Assembly (NCBI RefSeq): GCF_000238255.3
Contig: NZ_CP011039.1
Span: 2,405,001 to 2,469,000 of the forward strand
Direction: 5' to 3'
From: Pseudoalteromonas spongiae UST010723-006
GTDB taxonomy: Bacteria > Pseudomonadota > Gammaproteobacteria > Enterobacterales > Alteromonadaceae
Length of the DNA: 64,000 nt
This document shows, in pieces, positions 29,101 to 36,863 of the stretch; within the stretch, counting starts at the first letter, position 1, and the number at the start of each line of letters is the position of its first letter. The notes under the pieces were generated by a model. The model ran no database searches, was not told where the DNA came from, and saw nothing but the letters and a program-made list of their open reading frames with translations. A program made the position numbers and the translations under genes.

Positions 29101-29591
29101 TGTCGTTAACGCTAGAGCTTAAATCAACACCAAACAAAGGCAGTTGCTTTGCGCTGGAAGTGCCTTATGGCGACAGCAAACTAGTGCAAGAAAAATCAAC
29201 TAACAAAGTTAAACTTGATAATAAGCAAACGCTTAACGTATTAATCGTTGATGATGAGCAAGAAAACTTAGATGCGATGGGCACGTTAATGAGCAAATGG
29301 GGTTGCCGTTATTCTGCGTTTAATAAAGTAGACGATGTATTAAATTATGCGCAAACCCAAGCTAAGCCAGATTTAATTTTAATGGACTACCAACTCAGTC
29401 ATGAAATGGATGGCGTTAGTTTAATTGCGCAATTACGCGAGCAGTGGCAAGAAAGTATTCCTGCGGTATTAATCACTGCGGTAAGAGATGATGAACTAAA
29501 ACGCAGCACTAAAGAGCAAAACATTCACTACTTGAGTAAGCCTGTAAAACCAGCAAAACTCAAAGCATTAATAAAGCACACAAGCCGTTAA
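26145..29591 (+). CDS. CrbS-like hybrid sensor histidine kinase with SSS domain
   Basis: 1148 residues from the ATG at 26145 (ribosome site AAGAG). The first ~500 residues are a sodium/solute-symporter-like membrane domain; then a PAS domain (ENLSHGISVVDRNLKLVAWNKRY), a coiled coil, HisKA with phospho-acceptor His803 (ALASHDILQPLNAARL), an ATPase domain (VSNAVKYT, VWDTGPGI, GLGLGLGVV) and a C-terminal receiver with Asp1081 (LILMDYQL). This is the layout of CbrA/CrbS kinases; in Vibrio, CrbS with CrbR activates acetyl-CoA synthetase and acetate use. The divergent symporter operon fits that role. No CrbR-like regulator or acs gene is in the window. Confidence 0.9.
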   Translation: MTIALIFVALAYVGILFWLANWGDKTTPLAKKISHHPFVYSFALGIYCTSWTFYGAVGTAANSGWSYLPILLGPALLFILGHGFLRKMILVSKKQNITTIADFISARYGKRQLTAILVTFIALLATIPYIALQLKALSTSFVLLQSDSEISGSMMALMGTLIMAIFAIYFGTRKVDVTEYRSGLMLAVAFESAVKLLALGAVAGLSYYVFTHYQDGMWDYFVTQIAFGQWQKEDFFSFNFVAQSLMAAAAVICLPRQFHVTVVDNQDISHLKTARWAFPLYLLLTAGIIIPIATAAMHPQIGGNVAADSFVLALPLAQQSTLLSTFVFIGGLSAAIAMIVVATLTLSTMISNDVVLPLMLRRKFKRNLITTSYKRRILLTRRFTIAVILGLSYLYQQLFGNQAALASMGLVAFSLVTQLIPAVVGGLYWRKGHAYGVYAGLLAGFVCWLLFLMLPLFEGAVTTNTAMQQSVITQGTFIALIANVVCYIAFSLGANERLVDRIQAAAFVKPKEQLRLAKHHSKQINATVYDLKVLLQTFLGIQRSKQLIVRYTMRHDFADDNDTPTTDFVDFCERALTGVLGASSARVLIGAVISGKQMAFEEVVNFFDETTQAIQFNQNLLFTSLENLSHGISVVDRNLKLVAWNKRYTELFEYPEGFLEVGQPIEEVIRHNVSKGECGPGEIDAQVQKRVQHLRNGSSHHFIRRRRNGQVIEMIGNPLPDGGFVTCFSDITTHIETQNALEEVNIDLENRIEARTLEIRSINEDLEAQIEKRIETEKQLNQAKLEAEKANDSKTRFLALASHDILQPLNAARLYLAAVDQTELSNSNLSTMEKLGDSLDSTVHLMSGLLEIAKLEQGAMTPTPRHFPINDILAPLSNEYVILSKEKGLDFKVRSNDAVVHADTTYLRRIIQNLVSNAVKYTESGKVLVACRKRKHSLRIEVWDTGPGISEVEQAKVFNDFYRVQSNDNKGLGLGLGVVKRMADLMSLTLELKSTPNKGSCFALEVPYGDSKLVQEKSTNKVKLDNKQTLNVLIVDDEQENLDAMGTLMSKWGCRYSAFNKVDDVLNYAQTQAKPDLILMDYQLSHEMDGVSLIAQLREQWQESIPAVLITAVRDDELKRSTKEQNIHYLSKPVKPAKLKALIKHTSR

Positions 29592-29597
29592 ATAATA

Positions 29598-29628
29598 GGC
29601 CGGCAAAACGCCGGCCCATTTAATTTTT
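29598..29628 (+). terminator. Terminator of the sensor-kinase gene
   Basis: Strong 7-bp stem GGCCGGC / GCCGGCC, loop AAAAC, followed by an interrupted T-run (ATTTAATTTTT) on the plus strand, 7 nt after the stop. Confidence 0.82.
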
Positions 29629-29663
29629 AACCCTAAATAGAGTTAACTAATTAATACTAGTAA

Positions 29664-30269
29664 TTAAAACTGATAACTAACACCTACAGCAAACGATACA
29701 GAATCTAAATCACCCATATCAAAATACTGTACGCCTGCATCCATTCCTAAACCAAAGTCCCACACGTACTGCCAACCACCTTCAAGGTAAACACCTGTGC
29801 CCGAATCATCAATAAACGTACGATCATCTCGTGAAATTTCATAGTCATAGAAGTTAGCACCAACTTTAGCGTAAAGACTATTGCGCTGAGACAAAGGTAA
29901 TGTTGCTTTACCTGCAATGACAAAGTTAGTGACCTCTAATTCATCGGCGCCAATGTTAAACATTGAATCATTGCGGTCGCGACAGGTAAAGCCATCATCA
30001 AAATCGTCGCATTCCCAATCACTGGCATCCATACCAAAATTTAAACCAACTTCGAGTGAAAAGTTTTGATCAAATTTATAGTTATAGTAAGAGTACACAT
30101 TTGTATAATCTTCATCAGGTAAATCATATAACTCAACGCTACCAGTTGCGACTTTTCCACCGAACGTATGTTTTTTAAGTTCCGCTTGTTCAGAACCATT
30201 AGCAAACACCGATGACGATGAGATAAGCGAAAGTGCCAGCAACGCACGTGTAAAATTAGAAACTGCCAT
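29664..30269 (-). CDS. Outer-membrane beta-barrel protein
   Basis: 201 residues. Signal peptide MAVSNFTRALLALSLISSSSVFA, then alternating polar/hydrophobic strands (NVYSYYNYKFDQNFSLEVGLNFG, NSLYAKVGANFYDYEIS, GVYLEGGWQYVWDFGLGMDAGVQYF in successive blocks) and a C-terminal strand ending in Phe (VSYQF), the BAM recognition signal. It looks like an 8-stranded barrel of the OmpA/OmpW/porin-like superfamily. An extracellular loop carries a Cys pair (ECDDFDDGFTC) rich in Asp, which may bind cations. Its function is unknown. Confidence 0.78.
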   Translation of the reverse strand: MAVSNFTRALLALSLISSSSVFANGSEQAELKKHTFGGKVATGSVELYDLPDEDYTNVYSYYNYKFDQNFSLEVGLNFGMDASDWECDDFDDGFTCRDRNDSMFNIGADELEVTNFVIAGKATLPLSQRNSLYAKVGANFYDYEISRDDRTFIDDSGTGVYLEGGWQYVWDFGLGMDAGVQYFDMGDLDSVSFAVGVSYQF

Positions 30270-30499
30270 TATTGTGCTTCCTTTTCAAAATGAGATTACG
30301 GCTAGTTTAGTGCGCTTAACGACAATAAGTTGTAAGCAATTGTCAGAAATGGTTAAACCTCTTTAACGCCTACTAACCTTATTCATGCTACTTTTTGTAA
30401 AATTGATTATCAGACAATAAATATTAATTTTATTTATTGATTACATAATTAAAATATATAATATACCCCCATTACTTTTGCTGTCTGGAATGAGGAACC

Positions 30500-31333
30500 A
30501 TGAAAAAAGTACTGCTTGCACAATGCCCCGATAAACCAGGACTCATCGCTAAAATAACCAATCTCTGTTTTGAGCATAAGCTTAATATTATTCGCAACGA
30601 CGAATTTGTTGACCGAGAAAATCATCGCTTTTTTATGCGCACTGCACTGCAAGGTGACTTTGCCGATAATCACCTTGTTGAACAGCTCATTCATTTATTA
30701 CCTGACGGTTCAAACGTCAGTTTAAAAGGCGAAGAAAAAGCCAAAGTAGTGTTACTCGCCACCAAAGAAGCCCATTGCCTTGGCGGTGTGTTATTAAAAT
30801 GCTTTGAAAACGCCATGAATGTGGAGGTTCAAGCGGTAATCGCCAATTACCCAGACCTTGAGCCGCTAGTAAAAGGCTTTGATATACCATTTTATTGCAT
30901 TAGTCATGACGGCCTAACGCGCGAACAACACGACGCTAAAGTGGCTGAAAAAATTAACGAGTTTAACCCTGATTTAATTGGTCTTGCCAAGTATATGCGT
31001 ATTTTAAGCCCTGAATTTGTGGCCAAGTTCAGCGGTAAAATAATTAATATTCATCACTCATTTTTACCCGCGTTTATTGGTGCAAAACCCTATCACCAAG
31101 CATTCCAGCGAGGCGTAAAAATGATAGGCGCCACCGCGCACTTTGTTACCGATGAACTCGACGAGGGCCCAATCATCGAACAAGATATTTGCCATGTAAA
31201 CCACGCGCAAAATGCCGAAAAGCTAGCCGCACTAGGCCGCGATGTAGAAAAAAACGTATTCTGCCGCGCTCTACAGTGGGCAGCAGAGCAACGGATATTT
31301 ATTAATGGTAATAAAACGGTGGTGTTTAAGTAA
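30500..31333 (+). CDS. purU: Formyltetrahydrofolate deformylase
   Basis: 277 residues. PurU hydrolyses 10-formyl-THF to formate and THF, which balances the one-carbon pool. An N-terminal ACT domain (LAQCPDKPGLIAKITNLC) is followed by the formyltransferase-type catalytic domain, with the conserved Asn/His/Asp centre in INIHHSFLPAFIGAKPYHQAF and the later TDELDEGPIIEQD. The length is that of E. coli PurU (280 aa). A good ribosome site (GAGGAACC) precedes the start. Single gene; a hairpin at 31346-31373 may end it. Confidence 0.95.
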   Translation: MKKVLLAQCPDKPGLIAKITNLCFEHKLNIIRNDEFVDRENHRFFMRTALQGDFADNHLVEQLIHLLPDGSNVSLKGEEKAKVVLLATKEAHCLGGVLLKCFENAMNVEVQAVIANYPDLEPLVKGFDIPFYCISHDGLTREQHDAKVAEKINEFNPDLIGLAKYMRILSPEFVAKFSGKIINIHHSFLPAFIGAKPYHQAFQRGVKMIGATAHFVTDELDEGPIIEQDICHVNHAQNAEKLAALGRDVEKNVFCRALQWAAEQRIFINGNKTVVFK

Positions 31334-31345
31334 CCTCGGGATTTT

Positions 31346-31373
31346 AAGTGCTATTTAAAACGAAGTAGCACTT
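31346..31373 (+). terminator. Hairpin after purU
   Basis: 8-bp perfect stem AAGTGCTA / TAGCACTT with a 12-nt loop, 13 nt after the stop codon. Only a weak pyrimidine tract follows, so termination is possible but not certain. Confidence 0.45.
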
Positions 31374-31581
31374 ATCCCTTTATATCATCCATATTGATAA
31401 TCAATCCCAAATTTTATTTATTTAGTTTATTAAAGAGAACGCACCTTACCCTCAAAAATCTAAGCATTTGTTTTTATGAAGGTAATTTGTTACTAATAGA
31501 CAAAAAGTAAAACTAGAAAGCTCTTTCTAACTAAAACTTTTGTTATTCATAATCTATTTTATTTCAAAGGAAAATTAATAA

Positions 31582-31908
31582 ATGGACTTACAAACAATGA
31601 GAATCCTTGTTGTTATCGGCTCGATTGCTGCCGTTATCTTATACATTTACAGAATTCGCTGTTTGGTAAATTTAATGTGTTCGAACTCCCCAAAAGTAGA
31701 AGGAAATAACAAACTAATCTACGCAGGGCTTATCCTTTTTATTCCTTTAGGCATTGGTGGCTGGATATATGATTTCGTTGTGAATAAAAAGAAAGTATCC
31801 GCTTTATTTTTATTTCCATTCGTGACTGTCATGTATACAGTTATTCAAGGTACGCTTGCCGTATTACCTCATGCGACTGAATTTAATTTTGATTATATGC
31901 TTTGGTAA
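31582..31908 (+). CDS. Small inner-membrane protein of unknown function
   Basis: 108 residues with three hydrophobic segments (ILVVIGSIAAVILYIYRI, LIYAGLILFIPLGIGGWIYDFVV, ALFLFPFVTVMYTVIQGTLAVL). A ribosome site (AAAGGA) 8 nt before the ATG supports translation. I do not recognise the family. It lies between purU and a gene-free repeat island, has no close partner, and its codon use is AT-rich like an accessory gene, so recent acquisition is possible. Confidence 0.62.
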   Translation: MDLQTMRILVVIGSIAAVILYIYRIRCLVNLMCSNSPKVEGNNKLIYAGLILFIPLGIGGWIYDFVVNKKKVSALFLFPFVTVMYTVIQGTLAVLPHATEFNFDYMLW

Positions 31909-32180
31909 ACAATATAGCTTTCCGAATCAATGGGATCAGAGTCTTTGGTTTGACTCTTTCCCAACGGCAGTTTCTGGCACTAAGCTGTCTTAGAGCAACT
32001 AAGCATGTTATGGGTCTGAATAATAATTCATCCATGAAGCTTGGTTCCATCGTTCATCTCGATAATCGCTCCTGCATTATTCTAATGCCCTACTTCCATG
32101 TAGGTCACACATCTCACTTCCTCAAGCTGCGAAGCGTTGCTTCGGTCTTTCGTCACCCATTAAATCAAACCTGAAAACAG

Positions 32181-32277
32181 AATTTAAATGAATAATGCGA
32201 GACAGGGAGCGAAGCGGTCGAGCAAGCCATGTTCAACAGGGACGTTGCTTCATGGCGTTTATGTTCACATTTAAATT
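32181..32277. repeat. Possible miniature palindromic element
   Basis: A perfect 10-bp terminal inverted repeat (AATTTAAATG / CATTTAAATT) encloses 77 bp that contain a compound hairpin: GCCATG and CAAC on one arm pair with GTTG and CATGGC on the other around AGGGAC. The inner sequence is more GC-rich than its AT-rich flanks. Whether it recurs elsewhere in the genome is unknown. Confidence 0.4.
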
Positions 32278-32376
32278 GTATTTGATGAATCAGTTTGATT
32301 TTGGGGCACGCTTTTGGTTAGTTTTTGTCGTGCAACAAAAATGAACAAGAGGACGCCATGGGGGCGTAAGATAAAT

Positions 32377-32403
32377 GCAGGGAAGCAATCACAACTTCCC
32401 TGC
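32377..32403 (-). terminator. Hairpin after the GH109 gene
   Basis: Perfect 9-bp stem GCAGGGAAG / CTTCCCTGC with a 9-nt loop, 11 nt after the GH109 stop on the minus strand. The following T-run is weak (ATTTAT). Confidence 0.6.
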
Positions 32404-32413
32404 TTAAAAATAG

Positions 32414-33784
32414 TTAAACCGTCACTATCCCTAGCGGCTTTGCACTTTGCCATGCACCACGAGTAAAATCAGGAATATCTACCGACTTTGCGCGATTATT
32501 CAGTGATTCAGCACTCAGCGGGCTAATCACCGACCATGCTGCGCCATCGTAGACATCTTGATCGAGTGGTTCGCCATTTCGTAGGCAGTAAATCATGCGC
32601 CAGAACATTAAGAAATCCATGCCGCCATGGCCGCCATTTCGCTCGGCTTCTTTACCCATTTTTACCCACAGTGGATGGTCATATTTGTTATACCAAGACT
32701 GCATATCGTAATCCCACTCATGGAAATTACCACTGCCGCCCTCTTCTAACGCGATACGATTAGGGAAGCCCGCAAATACGCCGTTAGTGCCTTGAATTAG
32801 ATTATGACGAGAATACGGGCGCGGCGTTGTGGTATCGTGCTGTACCATAATAGTGCGGCCTTGAACCGTTTTAATCAGCGTAGTGCTGATATCGCCATTA
32901 ATGTAGTTTAACTGGTTACGCTGATGATCGGCTGAGAACTCTTTTTGCGCATACAGTGCGCGGCCAAGTGCTGGTGAGCTCATTGAAGTAAGATAGTCAA
33001 AACGGTCGCCACGGTTAATATTCATATATTGTGACACAGGCCCTAAACCATGAGTTGGATAGAGGTTGCCGTTACGCTTTGCATGCCAGCCCGTTCGCCA
33101 TGAACCTGTTTTAGTTTCAAGCTCTTTCATCTGCCAACGAAGCTCATGAATATAAGCCGCTTCACCGTGCAGTAACTCACCAAAGAGCCCTTGGCGAACC
33201 ATGTTCAGCACCATTAACTCATCGCGGCCGTAGTTCACGTTTTCCATCATCATACAGTTCTTTTGCGTACGCTCAGCTGTATTAACAATGTCCCACATTT
33301 CTTCTACTGTGGTGGCCAGCGGCACTTCAACAAAGGCATGTTTACCGCTTTCCATCGACTCGATTGCCATTGGCGCATGCCATTTCCATGGCGTTGAAAT
33401 AATTACAATATCAATATCTTGGCGTCCTAGCATTTCACGGTAGGCATATTCGCCATTACCGTAAAGTGCCGGCTGCTTATGACCGTTGTCTGTTAGAAAC
33501 TTCGCAGAGCGCTCAAGCACTTCTTGGTGGTTATCACAAATCGCAACAATTTCAGCGCCTTCAATATGGCTCATGCGTTTAACATGGCCATAACCGCGTT
33601 GACCCACACCAATAAAACCAACACGTACCACATCCATTTTGGGCGCAATTAAGCCAATTACACTTTTGCCCTGCTGTTTTGCTGGTGTAAATTGATTATT
33701 TGACGTTGTACAAGCAGCGGTTAAACCCGCAGCTGCAGTGACAGTTGCGGCTTTTAAAAAACCACGACGATCCATATTTTTCAT
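32414..33784 (-). CDS. GH109 family glycosidase (alpha-N-acetylgalactosaminidase-like), NAD-dependent
   Basis: 456 residues. A twin-arginine signal ([16 protein letters not shown]) leads to LTAAC, so export by Tat, possibly with lipid attachment at Cys, is likely; Tat export suits an enzyme that folds with its NAD cofactor. The Gfo/Idh/MocA Rossmann motif [13 protein letters not shown] is followed by the GH109 residues in the Elizabethkingia enzyme's order: [25 protein letters not shown] (Tyr and His) and the DHPLWVK...GHGGMDFL end. GH109 removes terminal alpha-GalNAc through a redox mechanism. Beta-GalNAcase and other specificities exist in the family. It sits downstream of a sugar kinase and nucleotidyltransferase, but beyond a terminator. 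Confidence 0.9.
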   Translation of the reverse strand: MKNMDRRGFLKAATVTAAAGLTAACTTSNNQFTPAKQQGKSVIGLIAPKMDVVRVGFIGVGQRGYGHVKRMSHIEGAEIVAICDNHQEVLERSAKFLTDNGHKQPALYGNGEYAYREMLGRQDIDIVIISTPWKWHAPMAIESMESGKHAFVEVPLATTVEEMWDIVNTAERTQKNCMMMENVNYGRDELMVLNMVRQGLFGELLHGEAAYIHELRWQMKELETKTGSWRTGWHAKRNGNLYPTHGLGPVSQYMNINRGDRFDYLTSMSSPALGRALYAQKEFSADHQRNQLNYINGDISTTLIKTVQGRTIMVQHDTTTPRPYSRHNLIQGTNGVFAGFPNRIALEEGGSGNFHEWDYDMQSWYNKYDHPLWVKMGKEAERNGGHGGMDFLMFWRMIYCLRNGEPLDQDVYDGAAWSVISPLSAESLNNRAKSVDIPDFTRGAWQSAKPLGIVTV

Positions 33785-33888
33785 GTGTATTTCCTTTGAA
33801 CGAACTATTTTTATTATTCAGTATTAATATCTCATTGCTTATTTCAGGGCAAAACAATGCGATTAATAAAAGCGTTAACTTTAAAAAC

Positions 33889-33913
33889 AAAAAAGGCAGC
33901 TAGGCTGCCTTTT
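33889..33913 (-). terminator. Rho-independent terminator after the kinase gene
   Basis: Stem GGCAGC / GCTGCC, loop TAG, extended by A-T pairs, then six T on the minus strand. It ends the nucleotidyltransferase-kinase operon 13 nt after the kinase stop, so the GH109 gene needs its own promoter in 33785-33888. Confidence 0.88.
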
Positions 33914-33925
33914 ATCAATACAAGT

Positions 33926-34996
33926 TTATTTGAATAAAATTTCTTTTAGTGTTTGCTCTTTTTTAAGTAAATCTTTATACAGTGCAAACTGGTTACGCGC
34001 GCGGTCTAGATTATGATTGTCGCGGTGAATGGTAAAGTAGTTATCGCCATCTAAATAATCTGTTAAAAAGCGCACGCCAATCATAAAGCTCATCACCTTA
34101 GCGCCAAGCCAGAAACTTTGCTTTTCTTTTTCAGACAAAACATTTTTAAGCGGCTCTACATAACCCTCAACAATTGACGCAAAAATATGCTCACGTACTT
34201 TTACTTTATCTAAATTAGTTGAGTCTTCCGCTTCTGGCGAGCAAAAAGTACGTACCATATCACCAAAATCAAACATCCAATAACCTGGCATACAGGTATC
34301 TAAGTCAATAACAGCCTTGGCTTGATCCGACTTTTTACAAAACAGCATATTGTTGATTTTAGTATCATTGTGACATGCGCGTACGGGTAAATCTGGCACT
34401 ATATCAGCTATTTCATCGAGCAGCTGACGTTGCTGTTGGCAAAATTCAATTTCTGCTGCACAGGTATTAACACGTGCCACTTTATCGGCAGAAACAGCCT
34501 CTTCTAACGCATTAACTCGCATTGCAAGATTATGAAAATCTGGGATCACAGTTTTAAGAGAGTCGGCTTCAAAATCGTTCAGTGCTTTTGCAAACTGACC
34601 AAAAGCACCGGCAGCAATTTTCGCTTTTTCGCTCGATTCAACCACGTCTTCACTGTAGCTACCGCCTATAAATTCAAGTGCGCGCCACGTATCGCCATTA
34701 AGACGCACTAAATGCATTTCGTCTTGAGTTGCGACATGCTTAATTACATCGAGATCATACGCGTTTTTTTGCGCTTTTTTAGTCAAGTGCTTTTCAATTT
34801 TGCGCGCATTTGATACCAAGGCCTGTGAATCCGGAAACACTTGGGTATTTAGCTTTTGCACCACTAAATGCTTTTCTGGTGAACTTAAAAGTAGCGTGGT
34901 ATTAATGTGACCACTACCAATTGGCTTAATTGAAATGCCTGTTTGCCCCAACCCATATTGGTTAGATAAGGCCAAGGCTTGCTCTTGATACGTCAT
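33926..34996 (-). CDS. NahK-like N-acetylhexosamine 1-kinase (APH fold)
   Basis: 356 residues from the ATG at 34996 (ribosome site AAGAG); an earlier ATG at 35029 lacks one. The aminoglycoside-phosphotransferase fold has the bifidobacterial NahK wording at each key point: GSGHINTT in the nucleotide loop, the catalytic CHNDTKINNM, the metal-binding AVIDLDTCMPG and FDFGD, and GVRFLTDYLDGDNYF near the end. NahK phosphorylates GlcNAc and GalNAc at the anomeric hydroxyl. Paired with the nucleotidyltransferase gene 25 nt upstream, it probably makes sugar-1-phosphate for UDP-sugar synthesis. Confidence 0.85.
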   Translation of the reverse strand: MTYQEQALALSNQYGLGQTGISIKPIGSGHINTTLLLSSPEKHLVVQKLNTQVFPDSQALVSNARKIEKHLTKKAQKNAYDLDVIKHVATQDEMHLVRLNGDTWRALEFIGGSYSEDVVESSEKAKIAAGAFGQFAKALNDFEADSLKTVIPDFHNLAMRVNALEEAVSADKVARVNTCAAEIEFCQQQRQLLDEIADIVPDLPVRACHNDTKINNMLFCKKSDQAKAVIDLDTCMPGYWMFDFGDMVRTFCSPEAEDSTNLDKVKVREHIFASIVEGYVEPLKNVLSEKEKQSFWLGAKVMSFMIGVRFLTDYLDGDNYFTIHRDNHNLDRARNQFALYKDLLKKEQTLKEILFK

Positions 34997-35021
34997 TGTA
35001 ATCTCTTGCAACTGCTCATAT

Positions 35022-35918
35022 TTAATCATTTAATTGCTGAGCAACGCGCGCCAAATCATCGCTATATGTTACACCCAGCCAGCAGTCCTTGGCAGGTAAT
35101 AACTCGACAACTTGCGCGTGCTGCGCAACTAAATACTGGATTTGGTCTGGTAGAAAAAACTCGCTATTGATAGCGCTGTCATGCTGTTTTAAAAACGCGA
35201 TAAAGCCATCTTCTAATTGGTTGAATATTTCAAACCCCAGTGCCCAAATGGTCATTGATGCGTAGGTGTTTGGTGACAGGGTAACCTGCTCACCAGAAAC
35301 GATTTCACCACGAAGATCCGCATCAATATTTAAAACTTCGGTAATTTTGTTTAGCTGTGAGCCTGAAAGTTCACAGATCCCACGATTTACACCGCCTTGC
35401 TCAGTCAGTGTGCTCGCTAATGGATAACCTAATAAACGCCATGCGCCATTATTTTGCCAGTTTGCAAGTAAGGTACTAAAGGCTGATTTTCCATAATAAT
35501 CATCTGCGGTGATCACCACACAATGTGCTTTTACAAATTGTTTCGCAGAGAGTAAAGCATGACCTGTTCCCCATGGCTTTTCACGCTCAGAAAACATGCC
35601 TTTGTAATGTGGTGGTACATCCGAAATCGATTGTACGGCAATATCAACCGTTAACTCTGGATGCAAACGAGGCAGTATTTGAGCCTCAGCGGTTTGCTTA
35701 ATTGCAGCATTAACAACTAATACCACATGGCGTATTCCTGCATTAAACGCATCCGAAATACTGAGTTCAAGCAGCGTTTTTTCAATACCCGGTACAACGG
35801 CAAGCTGTTTATTGCCACCAAAACGTCGCCCGAGACCGCCTGCGAGAATCACTAAGCTGACGTCTTTTGGAGAAATAAGCGAGTTTGATGCGATATTACC
35901 GCGACTTCCATGCATCAT
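35022..35918 (-). CDS. Sugar-1-phosphate nucleotidyltransferase
   Basis: 298 residues. The nucleotide-binding motif LAGGLGRRFGGNKQL, the VVITADDYYG metal aspartates and KPWGTGHALL place it in the NTP_transferase family. The PWGTGHAL wording is shared with UDP-sugar pyrophosphorylases. With the NahK-like kinase encoded next, it should convert a hexosamine-1-phosphate and UTP to a UDP-sugar. The N-terminus has ~18 polar residues before the first strand, so a later start cannot be excluded. First gene of a two-gene operon. Confidence 0.8.
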   Translation of the reverse strand: MMHGSRGNIASNSLISPKDVSLVILAGGLGRRFGGNKQLAVVPGIEKTLLELSISDAFNAGIRHVVLVVNAAIKQTAEAQILPRLHPELTVDIAVQSISDVPPHYKGMFSEREKPWGTGHALLSAKQFVKAHCVVITADDYYGKSAFSTLLANWQNNGAWRLLGYPLASTLTEQGGVNRGICELSGSQLNKITEVLNIDADLRGEIVSGEQVTLSPNTYASMTIWALGFEIFNQLEDGFIAFLKQHDSAINSEFFLPDQIQYLVAQHAQVVELLPAKDCWLGVTYSDDLARVAQQLND

Positions 35919-36015
35919 GAATATTACAGAATGACTAATCTAAACAAAAAATAAATTCTACAAGGCTTTTTACGCAATTGCATTAACTAATTTCGCACGC
36001 TAAGTCACCAGGGTT

Positions 36016-36393
36016 TTATGCTTGCTCCAACCAAACCAATGCATCGTGATGATTATTGAATGACTCAATTTCGCCCGGCATAAACCAATTTGAAACATGC
36101 ATTACCCCTTTTTGCCAACGATGTGAGCAAATAACGGCGATTTTTTCGAATTCTCGACGGTGTTTCATGCCAAACTTAAAATCATCCCACGCGGCATTCA
36201 TGGTCCAGCCATCCAGCTCGGTAATATCAATTAAAACATTCAGCTTGGGCTGTGTTACTTCACTAAGCGCTGATTCAATGGTGGGCACCATGTACTGATA
36301 GTCATCATGTTGCAGTGTGCCAAATGCGCGAATATGAATAAAGAATGTCGATTTAACGCGACTTAAACCAATGCTTATCCCATGTGGTTTCAT
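36016..36393 (-). CDS. SpoIIAA-like/STAS-type protein
   Basis: 125 residues. The strand-helix pattern MKPHGISIGL...FFIHIRAFGTLQHDDYQYMVPTIESAL, then VLIDITELDGWTMNAAWDDFKFGMKH and VICSHRWQKGVMHVSNWFMPGE, fits the SpoIIAA-like (PF11964) proteins, a relative of the anti-anti-sigma fold. These small cytoplasmic proteins have been linked to lipid or membrane-stress functions, but no specific role is known. It is a single gene between the sugar operon and isc. Confidence 0.75.
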   Translation of the reverse strand: MKPHGISIGLSRVKSTFFIHIRAFGTLQHDDYQYMVPTIESALSEVTQPKLNVLIDITELDGWTMNAAWDDFKFGMKHRREFEKIAVICSHRWQKGVMHVSNWFMPGEIESFNNHHDALVWLEQA

Positions 36394-36475
36394 AAACTTT
36401 CCCGCTCTTAATTATACTTTTAGATTAAACAAAACAGATTCAAGCATCTTTGATATTAGACAAATTTCAGGCAAT

Positions 36476-36500
36476 AAAAAAGCGCTCTAAGAGCGCTTTT
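36476..36500 (-). terminator. Terminator of the isc operon
   Basis: Stem AGCGCTC / GAGCGCT with loop TAA, preceded on the plus strand by A5, giving five T on the minus strand, 24 nt after the fdx stop. It ends the isc operon directly after fdx. Confidence 0.85.
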
Positions 36501-36523
36501 CAAAAACATTAATCACTGTGTAA

Positions 36524-36862
36524 TTAGTGTTCCTCGTTTACAATATTCAAATTGTACTTTGGAATTTCTACGACTAGGTCTTCATCTGCGATAATTGCCT
36601 GACAGCCAAGGCGTGATTCAGGCTCTAAGCCCCATGCTTTATCCAGCATATCATCTTCAAGTTCATCACTTTCTTCAAGCGAATCAAAACCTTCACGCAC
36701 AATTACATGACATGTAGTACATGCACATGACTTTTCACACGCATGTGGAATTGAAATACCATTTTTAAGCGCAACATCAAGCACCGTTTCGCCAGTAGGT
36801 GCATCAATTGCCGCGCCTTCTGGACAAAGCTCTTCATGTGGTAAGAAAATAATTTGTGGCAT
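36524..36862 (-). CDS. fdx: ISC-type 2Fe-2S ferredoxin
   Basis: 112 residues from the ATG at 36862, 1 nt after the hscA stop with a GAGG ribosome site; the longer frame adds four codons inside hscA. Cluster ligands Cys42, Cys48, Cys51 and Cys87 (ACEKSCACTTC, RLGCQAI) match E. coli Fdx. It supplies electrons for Fe-S cluster assembly on IscU. It is the last gene of the operon; no iscX follows. Confidence 0.96.
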   Translation of the reverse strand: MPQIIFLPHEELCPEGAAIDAPTGETVLDVALKNGISIPHACEKSCACTTCHVIVREGFDSLEESDELEDDMLDKAWGLEPESRLGCQAIIADEDLVVEIPKYNLNIVNEEH

Positions 36863-36863
36863 A

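Larger units (their letters stand above)
31909..32413. other. 505-bp gene-free island with nested inverted repeats
   Basis: No supported coding sequence; a short plus-strand frame at 31902-32174 lacks a ribosome site and any family likeness. Parts seen: an imperfect hairpin at 31932-31962 (GGGATCAGAGTC, loop, GACTCTTTCCC); a perfect 10-bp inverted repeat AATTTAAATG / CATTTAAATT at 32181-32190 and 32268-32277; within it a compound hairpin at 32226-32256 (GCCATG..CAAC..GTTG..CATGGC); and further short stems to 32367. It looks like the remains of one or more mobile or palindromic repeat elements. Confidence 0.55.

Noticed and set aside
31902..32174. 90-residue ORF after the small membrane gene
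   Set aside because: It overlaps the previous gene's end, lacks a ribosome site and has no recognisable domain; it runs through repeat sequence.
32181..32277. Integron attC site
   Set aside because: No RYYYAAC / GTTRRRY core pair at the ends and no integrase or cassette arrays nearby; only vague wording similarity.
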